The position numbers and the translations under genes are program-made. Shown piece after piece: positions 12,410 to 24,782 of a DNA stretch of 64,000 bases. The notes under the pieces were generated by a model, which was given only the letters and a program-made list of their open reading frames with translations, searched no databases and was not told where the DNA came from. The stretch is from Macrotrachela quadricornifera (lineage: Eukaryota > Rotifera > Eurotatoria > Philodinida > Philodinidae). The stretch covers positions 268,447-332,446 of the forward strand of contig JAJEKB010020989.1 in the NCBI GenBank assembly GCA_022393335.1. Direction: 5' to 3'. Position 1 is the stretch's first letter. The number at the start of each line of letters is the position of its first letter.

Positions 12410-12709
12410 GTGAGGGTGAGGGCATCAAGCTTTCCATGATATTGCACAGCATGAGGGTGAGGGCATAAATCTTTTCATGATATCGCACAGTATGAGGGTG
12501 AGGGCAGAAATCTTTGTATGATATCGCACAGCATGAGGGTGAGGGCAGAAATCTGTCTATGATATCGCAAAACATGAGGGTGACGGCATTAATCTTTCTA
12601 TGATATCGCACAGCATGAGGGTGAGGGCAAAAATCTTTTCATGATATCACACAGCATGAGGGCGAGGGCATTAATCTTTCTATGGCATCTCATAGCATGA
12701 GGGTGAAGG
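12410..12709 (+). repeat. Seven tandem copies of a 41-bp unit
   Basis: ATGAGGGTGAGGGCA recurs at 12451, 12492, 12533, 12574, 12615, 12656 and 12697, a strict 41-bp period; each unit also holds ATGATATCGCACAGC. The left edge (12373-12410) grades into a simple GTGAGG repeat. It directly follows the 67-bp array. Confidence 0.9.
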
Positions 12710-13395
12710 TGAGTTTAGTTCTGAATCGAACGTTATACAAAAAAAGTACACGTCCTGTTGTCTCGAATGCGAAAGTGATGGATAAAATTAGTTCTACATG
12801 CTAAGGGCATTTCTGAAAACGAAATCATGAGCTGTAACCTTCGTTCTACAATAATTCCACAACACAAAGTAGTCTTTCTTATACTAACACTAAAAAATCC
12901 AAAAATCTATCCAATCGATCATTCACCTCAGTATTTCGCGAATAGAGTGTAAGGCGTAACACTGACCACAGCTTCCTCACACCAGATGAGTGGAAAGCAT
13001 ATTCATAAATGATACTTTCTCTATAAAGCACTAATACACATACATTATTAAAATCGACTGTCTATCATTGCCTGAAAATCTTCACCATGTATCTACTACT
13101 ACGTAGAGTAAGTCGTATTAGAAACCTGACACCTCCGTTCCTCAACTGGTCGTTTCAAACTACACTAAGCTAACTCATAATCGACAACCCATGTCAGAAA
13201 GTTGAAAACTACCAATTAAATCTGGATAAAGAAATATTTTAACTCAAACAGCAATCCCTGCGATACATACATTAACCAATATAATCAAAACTCTCCACAT
13301 TTTTCCGGTGTAATACGGCAAATACTCATTTCGATGATCCGTCTCATTATCCCAAAATCCTCAAAAATATCATAAGATGTGTAAACTTTTGGAGC
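12710..13395. other. Unique spacer between minisatellite arrays
   Basis: Base composition is less AT-biased than the surroundings, but no ORF, RNA or repeat is recognisable. It separates the 67-bp array from its inverted counterpart. Confidence 0.4.
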
Positions 13396-13640
13396 ATTCA
13401 TCGCACTGCACCAAAAGCACTCAAAAATCTCACATATCATAATATGCCTCCATATTTGGAGCATCCATCCCATTGCATCAAAAGCACTCAAAAATCTCAC
13501 ATATCACAATATGCCTCCACATTTGGAGCATCCATCCCATTGCACCAAAAGCACTCAAAAATCTCACATATCATAATATGCCTCTATATCTGGAGCATCC
13601 ACCCCATTGCACCAAAAGCACTCAAAAATCTCACATGTCA
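13396..13640 (-). repeat. Inverted 67-bp repeat array (about four units)
   Basis: GCATCCATCCCATTGCACC recurs at 13461, 13528 and 13595 with a first divergent unit at about 13396. The core CCCATTGCACCAAAAGCACT plus CAAAAATCTCA is the reverse complement of the core of the array at 12105; the remaining part of the unit differs. The two arrays therefore form a large inverted pair. Confidence 0.85.
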
Positions 13641-14193
13641 TTTATTGAGTATCTGTGTTGGTATATTGTTTGTAGTATTATAGTATCTATGCTATAAATC
13701 TCGATGCCCGTCCTTCGGAGATTATGACATCCCTCAATAACTGTCATAATGTTTTAGCGAAGAGAAATTTGGACATTAATGGAATATGTGTTACAATCTT
13801 AGTCTTTTTCTTTTATTAAGAGTCATAAGATTATTGTTCAGTTGTTTTCATATTGTGAAAATCTGAAACTTATTTGACATGTAAGATATATTATTATTTC
13901 TTTGTTCTTGATACACTAATTGCGTTAGTGAAATGATTAACTAATGCATCTATTGAGGAGATGTACTTGATGAAAGAGATCTTTTAATACTAAATACATA
14001 TTTTTATTTATCGAATTGAATAGAAATTAGTTGATAATTTACATCAATACATGCTTTGTGTGAAAAATTGTTTCATACACATAAATCTAAATTTTACTGT
14101 AATTTTATTTAATAGAAAAGAAGAAACTACTTATCCACTATTATATCTATAGCTCAATTTTTATATTATTTGTATCTATTTTACTCTGGTGCA

Positions 14194-15315
14194 ATGTCAA
14201 ATCTAACATCTAACATAGTTACAAATTTGAAATCAGCAACATATTGGATCAATTTTATAATTCCAGTACTTCATGTTATTTTTGGAACAATTGGAAATTT
14301 ATTGAATTTGATTATATTCAGTCGTCGTTCTTTACGTATCAATCCTTGTTCATTATATTTTTTGATCGGTTCGATAAACAACTTGGTTGTTATTTATGTG
14401 TTCGGATTAGCACGTTATCTTGGAAATATCTGGAATTTGGATCCATCAGCTACAAATGTTGTTTGGTGTAAACTACGTATGTATTTGGGATATGTTTCTT
14501 TTAGTCTTGTTTTGTGGTTTTTGGCACTTGCCAGTGTCGACCGATTTCTTTCGAGTTCACATAATGCGGGACATCGACGATTAAGTAGTTTATCAAATGC
14601 TCGAAAGATTATTATATTTATTACCATAGTCGCTTTACTATTGTATGTGCATATATTAATTTTGTTTGCACCTTTTCCGAACGGTAATGTGACTGTTTGC
14701 ACATCCATTTACAATGAATATACTGTTTTTCTGAGCTTATTTTTTCTTCTTCTTTCGATTTTTTTACCACTCATATTAATGAGCATCTTTAGCATATTGA
14801 CAATTATTAACGTTCGTAAAATTCGTACTCGTATTGTTCCTCAAAATAATAATTCACGAAATGATCGACTTCGATCACATGATCGTCAACTGGTCGTAAT
14901 GCTTTTAGTTCAAGTGCTGATTACTACTCTTTTCGCGACTCCCTTTGCTATTCTCAGTACATGGAGTACATTTGCTTTAAGTATCTTTAAATATAACCTT
15001 ACAACATTTCAACAGGCACTTTATAATTTTGTATATGAATTCTTTCGATCACTTTCCTACACCAATCCTGTTATTGGATTTTATATTTACAGTTTGACTG
15101 GTTCTAAGTTTCGTACTGAAATGAAACAATGTATTAAATATGGATTGAAATTTGTTTTGAAGTCAATTGGTCTAATGAGATATATGCCATTGAGATTTCA
15201 ACAAGCATTACACAATGTAAATCAAATGGATTCCAACCATGATACTGCAACACAAAATAGAAGAGGAAATGCTATTCAACGTCAAAGAACAATAATTCTA
15301 AGTACTGCTTTATAG
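14194..15315 (+). CDS. FMRFamide-type class A seven-transmembrane receptor, copy 2
   Basis: Intact 373-residue ORF, the same length as the paralogue at 6959-8080, starting at the equivalent ATG (MSNLTSNIV). I count about 30-35 amino-acid differences, roughly 91% identity. Differences cluster in extracellular loop 2 (about residues 167-174: Y-A-C-K becomes T-V-C-T) and at the TM6/TM7 top (280-289), the surfaces that meet ligand, while the intracellular loops are almost unchanged. The Cys pair, D-R-F and NPVIGF are conserved. Upstream noncoding DNA is also duplicated from 13738, so the two genes probably share proximal regulation, but sequence farther upstream is displaced by the composite insertion. 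Confidence 0.85.
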   Translation: MSNLTSNIVTNLKSATYWINFIIPVLHVIFGTIGNLLNLIIFSRRSLRINPCSLYFLIGSINNLVVIYVFGLARYLGNIWNLDPSATNVVWCKLRMYLGYVSFSLVLWFLALASVDRFLSSSHNAGHRRLSSLSNARKIIIFITIVALLLYVHILILFAPFPNGNVTVCTSIYNEYTVFLSLFFLLLSIFLPLILMSIFSILTIINVRKIRTRIVPQNNNSRNDRLRSHDRQLVVMLLVQVLITTLFATPFAILSTWSTFALSIFKYNLTTFQQALYNFVYEFFRSLSYTNPVIGFYIYSLTGSKFRTEMKQCIKYGLKFVLKSIGLMRYMPLRFQQALHNVNQMDSNHDTATQNRRGNAIQRQRTIILSTAL

Positions 15316-15425
15316 ACTTAAGCAATGAATATCTTTCTTTCACATATTTATTAATAACTATTGTTGTTGTCATCCTACCATTAATAAACAAAATCTTTAT
15401 TAATCAACTTGAATGTTGTGTATGG

Positions 15426-16662
15426 TCAAATAACATTTGATTGTTTATTATATAATATTGTATGCTCGTAAAGATCCTATCTGCGTTTTTCTTGATTAAT
15501 TAAATAATAAAAGTAATAATCGATGTTTACTTATCAGTATGAAATCGAGAAAAAACATGACTTTATTAAACTCTATTATTACTAGTCCTTTACTGAGCTC
15601 AATCTTACGCAAATAGGATAATCATATTGTATTTGAAAATACAAATCTGTACAAAAGACTATCGCGCTAGTCAATTGTCTATAAATTTAAGTTGATTTCT
15701 TTACGTCACTCTTGTTGCTATTTTAGATGATGAAACTCGTATCTGAACAGCTTTTTTCATATTCGAATCATTTACGAAAATTTGATCATATACTTTTTTT
15801 GAAAATGTGTTTTCTGAGCGATTTACTGCTTACTCTCGTCTTCTAAATATTCTACAAAGAGCTATGAATACCTCTGCTTTATAGTCGATGAGATTGATGA
15901 CTTCTGCAAACTTACTAAAATCATACACGTTGTTTTGTTAGCTCTATGTAATCTAAAATTGACTAAATACTATATTTGTCAGCATAAAAGATACATTAAT
16001 TATACGTAATGATTATAAACATTTAGGTAATAAAATCGAGTTGATGTTACTTCATGTTATTTCAAATTTTTAGTAAAAATTGATATAGGTAAAAATTTTT
16101 GATATCAAGTACTTTATATATAATAACTTTCATTGCTAGTAATACGTACAGCTCAAGCAATAATAACTCACTAACATTAAACATATACTGTAACTGTTGC
16201 TGATGTTCAAATAATGTTCCACAAATATGAAACAAGATTCTGCATAATTTCAAAAATTACGAATAGTTTTTATTTTTAAAGAGAAATTACATTATGTGTT
16301 TTATTAATTTGAAATATACACTTATTTTCATCGTAACTAAAAAAAACGAATCGAAAGAAAACGTAATGAAGTTATCAATATAATGCTTTGTTTCACGAAG
16401 TAAGATAAAATATTTGATAGATTATATTCTTATTTTGGACAACTATTTTCAGGATTGAACTTTTAGAAATTCTTTGATAAACCCTATAATATTCATCTCT
16501 GGATCAAATGTAAGAAAATAGAATTAAAGCAATAATAAAATATTTTGATACAATTAAAATACATTGTATATTTTTTATAAATTTCAAAACAAAATAAATT
16601 CTCTATAATCACGCATCTAAACATATAATTTGATCAACAAAATTGCAAGAAATGTTCTTCCA
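15426..16662. other. Noncoding DNA downstream of the receptor pair
   Basis: AT-rich; only short ORFs without protein-like composition. No repeat or RNA gene identified. Confidence 0.45.
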
Positions 16663-19600
16663 AGGGGGCAACGTAATAATTTCAGATAGATTAGGTTATA
16701 AATATTACACCAAATGAAAGCTTGTCAAAAATGGGATATATTGGTACTAAATAGTAGGAGTTATCAAAACTTCTTCATGTCGAACTTAATAACTCCTCAG
16801 AAATTTAGTCTTTTTTGCCATAAAAAAAGAAGACACTATTAATTAAAAAATGAATTCAACATATTTTCCTTGCATATGTTTTACATGGTTTGATAGAGCT
16901 CATCGAGCTCTGCAAAACTGTATATATTAAAATTTTTAAAGCCATTTTTCTATGATAAATATTTCAAAAACTTATCTAAAAAAATCTAAAAACTTGCTAA
17001 CAAATTCGTTTTTTTTCATATCAAAGAAAAACATTCGATTTTTCAATAAACTTAGCTTTTTTTTCATTATTTTTACATCTGTCGACGCTTTGAAATATAT
17101 TCATTAGACCCAGCTTCTCAAGCGTAGCTTCTCATTTGCGAACATGAACATAAATATTAATTTTAAATTATATAACTTAATTCTAAAGTTTAAAGTTCAT
17201 TCAAACTTAAATTAATATTGAATATCTTTGTATGTATGTATGTATTTATACCCGTACCTGACAAGGTATTGGGTGAAGACAAACAGAGTACAAAATACAA
17301 CACACAAAATGAAATAAAAAGGCAATGTTCTATTAATCATTTTTCTGTTCGTTACCGATGAGTTCTCGTAGACAGAAAATTGTTCCGGTTGCCACCTCCG
17401 AGACGTAACGACTTGGTTTTAGTGGCAGCGCCAGGGGTGGGCTGGGGTGAGCTCAGCCCACTCTGGAATTGTTTGAGCCTATCCTGAAATTTTTTTCAGA
17501 TTTTAGAAATAACAATGATATTTTATCTGACGAGAGAACCACCTGAGATGTCACCCTTCGTTTTTTCTCGTTCATATCGCATTGGATAGAGTATAACTAG
17601 ATAGTAAAGGCCTTAAAGGAATTTCTATCCATGTCTTGTCTTTTAAAAACCACAGCTACTTTTCTATTTTGTGCTTTATATATATTTTCAAAAAACTCGT
17701 AGGGATCGTCGGGGTTTGAAAAAAGTGTATTTTCAAATTTTGACCTGAAACTTTGTATACGTAGAAATCTCATGTAGACTAGTTCTTATAAAAAGTTTCG
17801 GAAGTTTTCATTAAGCTTTTTTCGAAAAATGAACCTTTCTCAATTTGTACCAACGGATGATATTTATAAGAAAGGACGTGTATCTACGAGGTTCCATACT
17901 CGAATGCTACCTTGCTAAAAAGTCCTAAGACTTTTCATAAGAACTAGCCTATATGAGATCTCTACGTATACAAAGTTTCAGGTCAAAATTCGAAAATACA
18001 CTTTTTTCAAACCCCGACGCTCTCTACGACTTTTTTGAAAATATATATAAAGTACAAAATAGAAAAGTAGCTGTAGTTTTTAAAAGACATGGCATGGGCA
18101 GAAATCCCTTTAGGTTTTTTGCTATCTAGTTATACTCTATCAAATGCAATATGAATGAGAAAAAACGGAGGGTAACACCTCGGGTGATTCCCTCATGAGA
18201 TATTCATGGGTGACCCTATAGGATAGAATGGTTTAAATCTCTCTCTGCATGGGTAGACTCAAATATGTTTCCTTGTCAGAATGAACTGTGAGAAAAGACT
18301 TTATCGGAATTGAGACCATAAAAATTAGTATCATATATGTGTGAGTTCCATTCCCATTATATCACCTAAAATGCCGACCCAAATATTTTTACATGTGTTA
18401 ATCTTCTTATTTTATTCACTACTAGTACAGAATGAGTTGATAGCAACATATGAATATAAAATGCATTCTTCCTACGTTTCTTTAGTACCACTAACAGAAG
18501 TTCTTAAGAAGAAAAAGAAGTACGACTTTAAATTATATCCACATCATACACAAAATTGAGTAACCAGGAGTGCCGGCCCGTAGGAACGCTGACGACAGAT
18601 TGTGAGCTATCCCTCATGATTCACTGTAGAAAATCTTAACAAAAACTTTAAAAATTCGATTTTCTTATAATTATACAAAGGTCGTCACTGTCAATATCAT
18701 GCAGTTTATTTATATGCATCCATGTATTCAACGATAATTGTCGAAACAGGATCCATCAAGTAAAGATAGATAACGATTAGATCGGGTTCAGTCGAGGGTC
18801 GAGCGAGTCGTACTGACGAGCGTTAGTTGTTTACACCTCAATTAACAGAAGTATTTAAATAATTGTACGATGTTCAAATCACAAACACAGTTCGACCAAT
18901 ATAAAGAAACGACAATCTCTCCCAAATAATATCCACACAGATAATGGCAAACATGAACGTCAGAAGATTTTGCGACACGCTCGAGAATCTCTCTTTTACT
19001 ATTGACATATTAGATTAATTATATTTTCAATTACTACCGTTATAGACATATAGATCAATGCTAAATTAAAATGTATCGATAGAATTTGGAACTTGTCAAC
19101 TGAATATTTTATTTCAATTCCGGCATATTAATCTCCTTTCAGTAGAGGGCTTAGCGATGTTTGTGTCGCGTTGCTTGTAGCTTACGTTCTCTATAAATTA
19201 CAGGAAATCTACTCAAAAAAATTTTATACGATAAAAACTTTACACAGTTAGATTTAAAAACATTCGATTGTTTTTCAAATTTAGCAATTATTCAACTCGA
19301 AAATCAATCGAAAATTTGAAAGAATTTATTAAATTTAAGCTTCAATTTTTTTCATGTTCGCAAATGAGCGATAGCCTCTTCAAGCTGCCTTGAATAAGTA
19401 CATTTCAAAGCGTCTACAGATATAAAAATAATGAAAAAAAAGCTAATTTTATTGAAAAATCCAATGTTTTTCTTTGATATAAAAAACGAATTTGTTAACA
19501 AGTTTTCAGATTTTCTAGGTGAGTTTTTGAATTATTTATCATAGAAAAATGGCTTTAAAAATTTTAATATATACACTTTTGTAGAGCTTAACGAGCTCTA

Positions 19601-19833
19601 TCAGATCATATAAAACATATGCAAGGAAAACATGTTGAATCCATTTTTGAATTAATAGCGTCTTCTTGTTTTTATGGCAAAAAACACTATATTTCTGGGG
19701 AGTTATTAAGTTCGACATGAAGAAGTTTTGATAACTCCTACTATTTAATACCAATAAATCCCATTTTGGACAAGCTTCCATTGTGTATAATATTTATAAC
19801 TTAATCTATTTGAAATTATTATGTTACTCCCCT
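16663..19833. mobile_element. Element with roughly 490-bp terminal inverted repeats
   Basis: 16663-17158 and 19350-19833 are inverted copies of each other, starting AGGGGGCAACGTAATAAT on the left and, on the complement, AGGGGAGTAACATAATAAT on the right. Arms share landmark stretches such as GAGCTC.TCGAGCTC-like palindromes and the motif CATGTTCGCAAATGAG, with about 15% divergence and small indels. The 2.2 kb interior has no transposase ORF and hosts a second foldback element. A related single arm appears in diverged form at about 35185-35380. The family is not recognised. Confidence 0.65.
17524..18202. mobile_element. Foldback element nested inside the long-TIR element
   Basis: About 679 bp forming a near-complete palindrome centred near 17863. 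Arms of about 300 bp begin TATCTGACGAGAGAACCACC and TATCTCATGAGGGAATCACC (complement of the right end) and share AAACCCCGACG and GTTATACTCTATC landmarks. Divergence between the arms is about 10%. The TGAGGGAA-like terminus resembles that of the Harbinger-like element at 10128, but no target duplication is clear. No coding capacity. Confidence 0.65.
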
Positions 19834-19857
19834 AGCAAAAGCATTTTTGGCAACCCT

Positions 19858-20583
19858 GCACAAAATAGCCTGTGACCGACTTTCCATAATTTATATAGTA
19901 AGAAAGTTATAAGCATGGGAATGTACCTCACAAAAAAGAAAAATTAATCATGGACTTTCTTTGTGTGGTGCTGCGTCCAATAATAGTCCTGTAACTCCAT
20001 CAAAACAAGAGTTTTTGATGGGGTTTGTTTTATTTGGATCAACAATAATTACACTTATCTATCTAATTGGAAAACTAAATATCGATTACATTTTTTCTTT
20101 CTTATTGGGGCGCATTATCGTAAATGGGAGTCTTCGATTTTTAAAACTTTGTTCTCGAGTATACAATCTACTTTCATTTTTTTTTACGAATAACGAGAAA
20201 AAGTGCATTCGGAAGTACTAAACTCAAAAGGAGTTCTCACTTTTGCGAAGGTTTTCTATAAGAATAACAGGCAAACAAAAAAGTTCGTGTCGAAAAAATA
20301 CCGAATTTGCAATATTTTCATATTTTTTGCGTCGTATAGAACTTGGTTAGTTGTCTTGATTGAAGATCTGAAATTAAAGTTTAGGGAGAATTTTGTAAAG
20401 AATTTCATGGTGCTTGCATTTAAGAGAAGGATTTGTTTTAGGGCAGTTAAAGAACAGGAGTTCATGCAAAAATACTGGGGTCAGATTCATTGTTAGTTTT
20501 TCTTTGTTGTGAGATACATTTCCATGCTTATAACTTTCTTACTATAGAAATTATGGAAGATCGATCATAGACTATTTTGCAGA
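19858..20583. mobile_element. Small element with about 85-bp terminal inverted repeats
   Basis: The left end (19858-19945) and right end (20497-20583) are inverted copies, both containing AGTAAGAAAGTTATAAGCAT and CTCACAA; divergence is about 10-15%. The central 550 bp holds ORFs of 70-97 codons that I do not trust as genes. No clear target duplication. Confidence 0.6.
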
Positions 20584-21385
20584 GCGTCGTTTACTGAATC
20601 TTTTTATCATATGACCAACTTTTTAAGTATGTGTTTTAATATAAAACAAATTAATTGTACAAATCGAATCAGGACTTCTGGGCCATCCTTTATTTAAATG
20701 TGAAATACTACGTATTTTAGAAGAAATAATATATTGTATTCTGATGTGTCTCAAAGATGTGGCCTAATAGCAAAAAGATACTTAAATACAGTTAAATCAT
20801 TTTCTTTACTTTTATTTTATATTATTCTGAAGTTCTTTTGAATATTAATATTGTTGTTCTCAGTTTTTGAAAGAATAATTAAATTCAGGTATATTGATTT
20901 ATAGTAACATTTTATTTAAATACAATGTAGAATGACAGTGAGTTCAATACATATTGTCACGATTTAGTGAATTTCCTAAAGAAAGAAGGGTTCTTCGCAT
21001 ATTATTTTCAAATACTTGTAAAGTAAATATTAGGATTTAAAAATAGATAAGAATTGTTTTGGTGGCGAGGATGTTGTTAAAACATCAAAATCATCTTCAA
21101 AGGACCTACAAAGGTGTAATGACTTTTTACTCGAAAATATCGTACTTAAATTCAACGAATACAGATTGAAAGTGTTTTCATATACTCTTCTGTTAAATTT
21201 ATCCGATATATACTTTATTTTAAAAAAATGCGTATTTTATATACTTCAAGGCAAACATTTTATTTTCTCCTTTAAAACCGTAGATAATACAAAAATTTTT
21301 ATAATCATAAAAAGAATGATTGACCATCGAAATAAGTATTCATCCATTCACCTGGATCATTATTGTTATTGTAATTTTTAATGTC
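20584..21385. other. Noncoding DNA downstream of the minus-strand pseudogene
   Basis: AT-rich, no convincing ORF or RNA gene. The short phrase ACAAATCGAAT..GGACTTCTGG at about 20657 recurs diverged at about 35872, suggesting an old dispersed repeat. Confidence 0.4.
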
Positions 21386-22647
21386 TCATGGCTTTAGGTC
21401 TATAAGATGATAATGAGTTCGATCAAGAACATGAGGATTAATCAGATGATGTTGTACAAGTAGACCAACTGTAGTTAAAGCTACTTTCTCTTCCACAGTT
21501 GGTTCTCGATTTTGCCAATATCCTCCAAATACACCATGTGAATCAGCAGGATTCAATTCAGAAACAGTGAAACCTTCAAGAGCAATAGCTACAGTTAATC
21601 GATGCATATCTTGATCAGCAATTAATACAGGAATATTGCCTTTGTAGTTACTTTCAAATTCATTAACAAAAGCTTGGTAAGGATCTTGTCTTTGACCATT
21701 TCGAATATCTGCATCAAAAATAGGTAGAGCAAATACAATTCCAAGAATGTTATTATAGCTTGATCCATCCTCTTCAAGTACTATTCGAATGGCTCGAGCA
21801 GAAAATGCTCGTACTTTTTTATCAATTCGAATTGCTTTGCCATCAAATACACCAAGTCCAATACCTGTTTCTACTACAAATTGAACTTTTTCTTTGTCAC
21901 AAGCTCGTAATCGAAGTCTTGCCATACGAATCAAATCATTTAGAACGCGTTCCTCATCTAATATTCCTCGTGGGCCGTTAATCTTTCGACGGAAATCTCT
22001 TCCATTATAGACTAATGGTAAGTGTAATTTTGGATCAATTTCATAAACATCTTTTCAGTTCATTACATACGTAGCAACATCATTAATATCATGTATTCGA
22101 CCAGCAAAATCGATACCAGTCACTGAAACGAGTTTAATTCGATGTGACCATGCTTCTTGAGGTTCGCGAGGTATTATCTGAGCATCAAATTCCATTAAGA
22201 TAGGACATGTTGATATTCGAACAACAAATTTCATGCGAAATGCTTCTTCTCCATCATTACTTAATCCTCGTAGAGCTCTGTGAAGAAATTCTTTATTCAT
22301 ACCATTTATACTTTTGTCAGCATAGACTGCATATGATTGCTGCCAATCGATAATTTCCTGTACAGTCATTGCAAATGACTTTGAAGTCTTGTTTGGAAAA
22401 CGAATTACGCTATTCGGTTTCATTGAATCTAGTGATTTCCCTAATTGAAATGATTTTATACCTTGAACAATATATTTTCCAGGTATATTTTGAAAATGGA
22501 ATGTTTGGGAAAGAAATGTTTCCATTTTAGTGGCTTCCAAATCACAATCATCATTCATTGGTCCATTTTTATTCATCGGAGGAAGAGCTTTAAGAAATTC
22601 AAATAAATTTTGTGTAGATGATGAAGTGGAAGAATTAAGACCAAATG

Positions 22648-24782
22648 CTGAAAGTCGTGGGCTCTTGTTTAAGGCTAAAATAAAAGGTGACGTATCTCTT
22701 CGTCAAGTGGCAAATTGCTTACGAAACAGAGCAAGATACGAATTAAAACGATTCCAGGAAAATCAGTTGAGTAAACAGCTGAAGGAACGGCATTTACCAG
22801 GTGAAGGTTCTACAGTGTTCTGGAATAAAACTAAACGGCATTTTCGATCCACCGCGTCTACTCTAAGGGGGTTAATATTACTAGATCGGAACGTAACAAG
22901 AGACCCGCAAAAAATGGCAAATATTGCAGCCGATCATTATGCATCTCTATTTAAATCATCGGAAGTATATCGTCCGCATCCATATGTAGATTTTCCAGCA
23001 ACGCAGGAAAACAAAATGTCGGACCCTATCCCACCTGTAACATACCCAGAAATACTCAAAATATTAACAAAAAGGAAGAAGAAGCGCTCATGTGATGTGC
23101 ATGGCCTGTCGCCATTCCTTCTAGAACAAATACCTCTTAATTACTGGCATCTGCTGGTCAATTTGTTCAATCATTCATTTGAAACGTGCTTTCTACCGAG
23201 AAATTCAAGGATGTAAGAGTGGTTCTTCTAGCAAAAAAAGAGGCTATCTGTCCGCCAGATCAAACACGTCCTATCTCTCTTCTTGATTCGTTTTTAAAAG
23301 TATTGGAAAAACTATTCCTTAATCGGTTCATACAAGTTCTTAATGACTGTTGAATAATACCTGATAATCAATCTGGATTCAGGGCAAGTTTTCGACTCCA
23401 GACATGGGTGCTATTACTAATAGAACAAATAGCTTCGTACATGTCCAATTGTTCTCCGGTTGCACCAGTATTCATAGACTTCAAGTCTGCCTTTGACCAG
23501 CTATGGTTTGAGGGTTGTTTAGGCAAACTGGCTCGTATGGGGATCCCACAGAGTTATGTGAATTGGATTAGAGCATGGCTGGAAGGACGTCGTGGCACGA
23601 TTGAAATACATGAAAAGAGATCCGAATGGTTCTCTATACATCGTGGTGGTCCACAAGGATCTATCCTCACGCCGTCGTTATTCATAACGTATCATAGTGA
23701 CATGCCAGAATTCTTGCCGAAGGCAATGTCGTTCTTCTTTGCTGACGATATGGCTGTAGTAGTAGCGGGTCACATAGGAGAACAATTCACGTCTCAATGT
23801 ATTGACTTGGAACGAAGACTAAAAAAGCTGTTTGAATATTTGGAATTTTATGCAATACTATCAGTTCAACCGATTAACTACTCAAAGACTGTTACAATGT
23901 TCTCTACTCTCGCAGTTAACTAACCGAATCCGATACCAGTGTTACGCTGTGGCAATGTTGAAATCAACTGGGTATCGTCCTATAAGTATCTGGGCTACTG
24001 GTTGACAACCAAATTGGGATGGAGCAATATCATACAAAAATCGTGTATGCGAATTCATCCACAAATGGGTCTGGTTAACTCAATACGCTTTGCAGGTATT
24101 ACATCATCTTCCCTGCGACGTGCTTTGTTTTCTACATTTGTACTACCACTATTTACTTGGCTGTTTGCTCTCTATCCACTATTTACCAGCTGTCAACAAT
24201 CAAAGTTAAATCACTTCTACTATACATGTCTTAAACGTGTTATGCGTTGTTGTCATTGGAATGACTTTTTCTTTGCCTCTGCTTATAATGAACCCTCATT
24301 GGATGATCTATGTTTTCGATACTGGATTAAATATTGCAAAAACTAAATTCATCCGTCGATGGGCATCTCTTGATTGAATAAATATTATTAAACAACCACA
24401 GGGCTAGGTGGATCGATCGTGAGATTAGGATACGATGGATGTGGCCTTCAAAACTTTACCACCATCACTTTGATGTGTTTTCAATGGCCCTAGATTGGAT
24501 AGCAAGACACGGCACAACCGATTCTGTCGTACCACTAGTTATCGAGGATCTTCTCTGTTTTGCGGAACACCCAGATACCTTCTAGTATCGCTGATTTCCT
24601 AGATTTACCTATAAGTCACATGGTACCTTCTTACATCGCCCTTGAACAATCACTCTTGCAAAATTTAGGACGCAGCTTTTGATTTTTTCCTTTTCTTTTT
24701 CTATTGCTTACGAATATCTCGAAGATACATTGTCCATTTAGGACCGTAAGAGTCATAGGGAGCATATTTGCAGATAAAAAAA
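22648..24782 (+). mobile_element. 5'-truncated LINE retrotransposon (Jockey/I-like reverse transcriptase), dead
   Basis: Flanked by a perfect 15-bp target duplication AATTAAGACCAAATG (22633-22647 and 24783-24797) and ending in a short A-run, as expected from target-primed reverse transcription. The 5' end is truncated. The plus strand encodes reverse transcriptase pieces in order: a thumbless N-terminal segment, TRPISLLDSFLKVLEKLF, IPDNQSGFR, FIDFKSAFD, GGPQGSILTPSLF and the catalytic F-F-A-D-D (codons at about 23735-23749), then the SSYKYLGYWL region and a C-terminal tail. It is inactive: frameshift near 23200, TGA at 23351 and TAA at 23921. Family placement is by motif style only. Confidence 0.85.

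Larger units (their letters stand above)
11181..13736. other. Composite insertion block in the right duplicated unit
   Basis: This 2.56 kb replaces 118 bp present in the left unit (6380-6497). Its two ends are weakly inverted (GAGATGTCACAATC at about 11185 and the complement of GGGATGTCATAATC at about 13722), so it may be a DNA transposon with short degenerate ends. Inside are a hAT-type MITE, two oppositely oriented 67-bp repeat arrays and one 41-bp array. Without the MITE the block is about 1.75 kb. No transposase gene is visible. Confidence 0.45.
8951..15425 (+). repeat. Right unit of the tandem duplication, interrupted by insertions
   Basis: Matches the unit at 4952-8188 in three blocks: about 8951-10127, 10940-11178 and 13738-15425. 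The first break is exactly the Harbinger-like element; the second replaces 118 bp of the left unit with about 2.56 kb of repeat-rich DNA. Noncoding parts differ by scattered substitutions and small indels, so the duplication is not brand new, and the insertions came after it. Confidence 0.8.

Noticed and set aside
12105..13640. CRISPR-like regular arrays
   Set aside because: Units are contiguous tandem repeats with no unique spacers, in eukaryotic DNA; they are minisatellites.
18341..20496. ORFs of 70-97 codons inside the inverted-repeat elements
   Set aside because: They lie in noncoding arms or interiors, show no domain, and several start in terminal repeats.
19977..20500. Transposase gene within the element at 19858-20583
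   Set aside because: No DDE-type motif or extended frame; the interior is too short.
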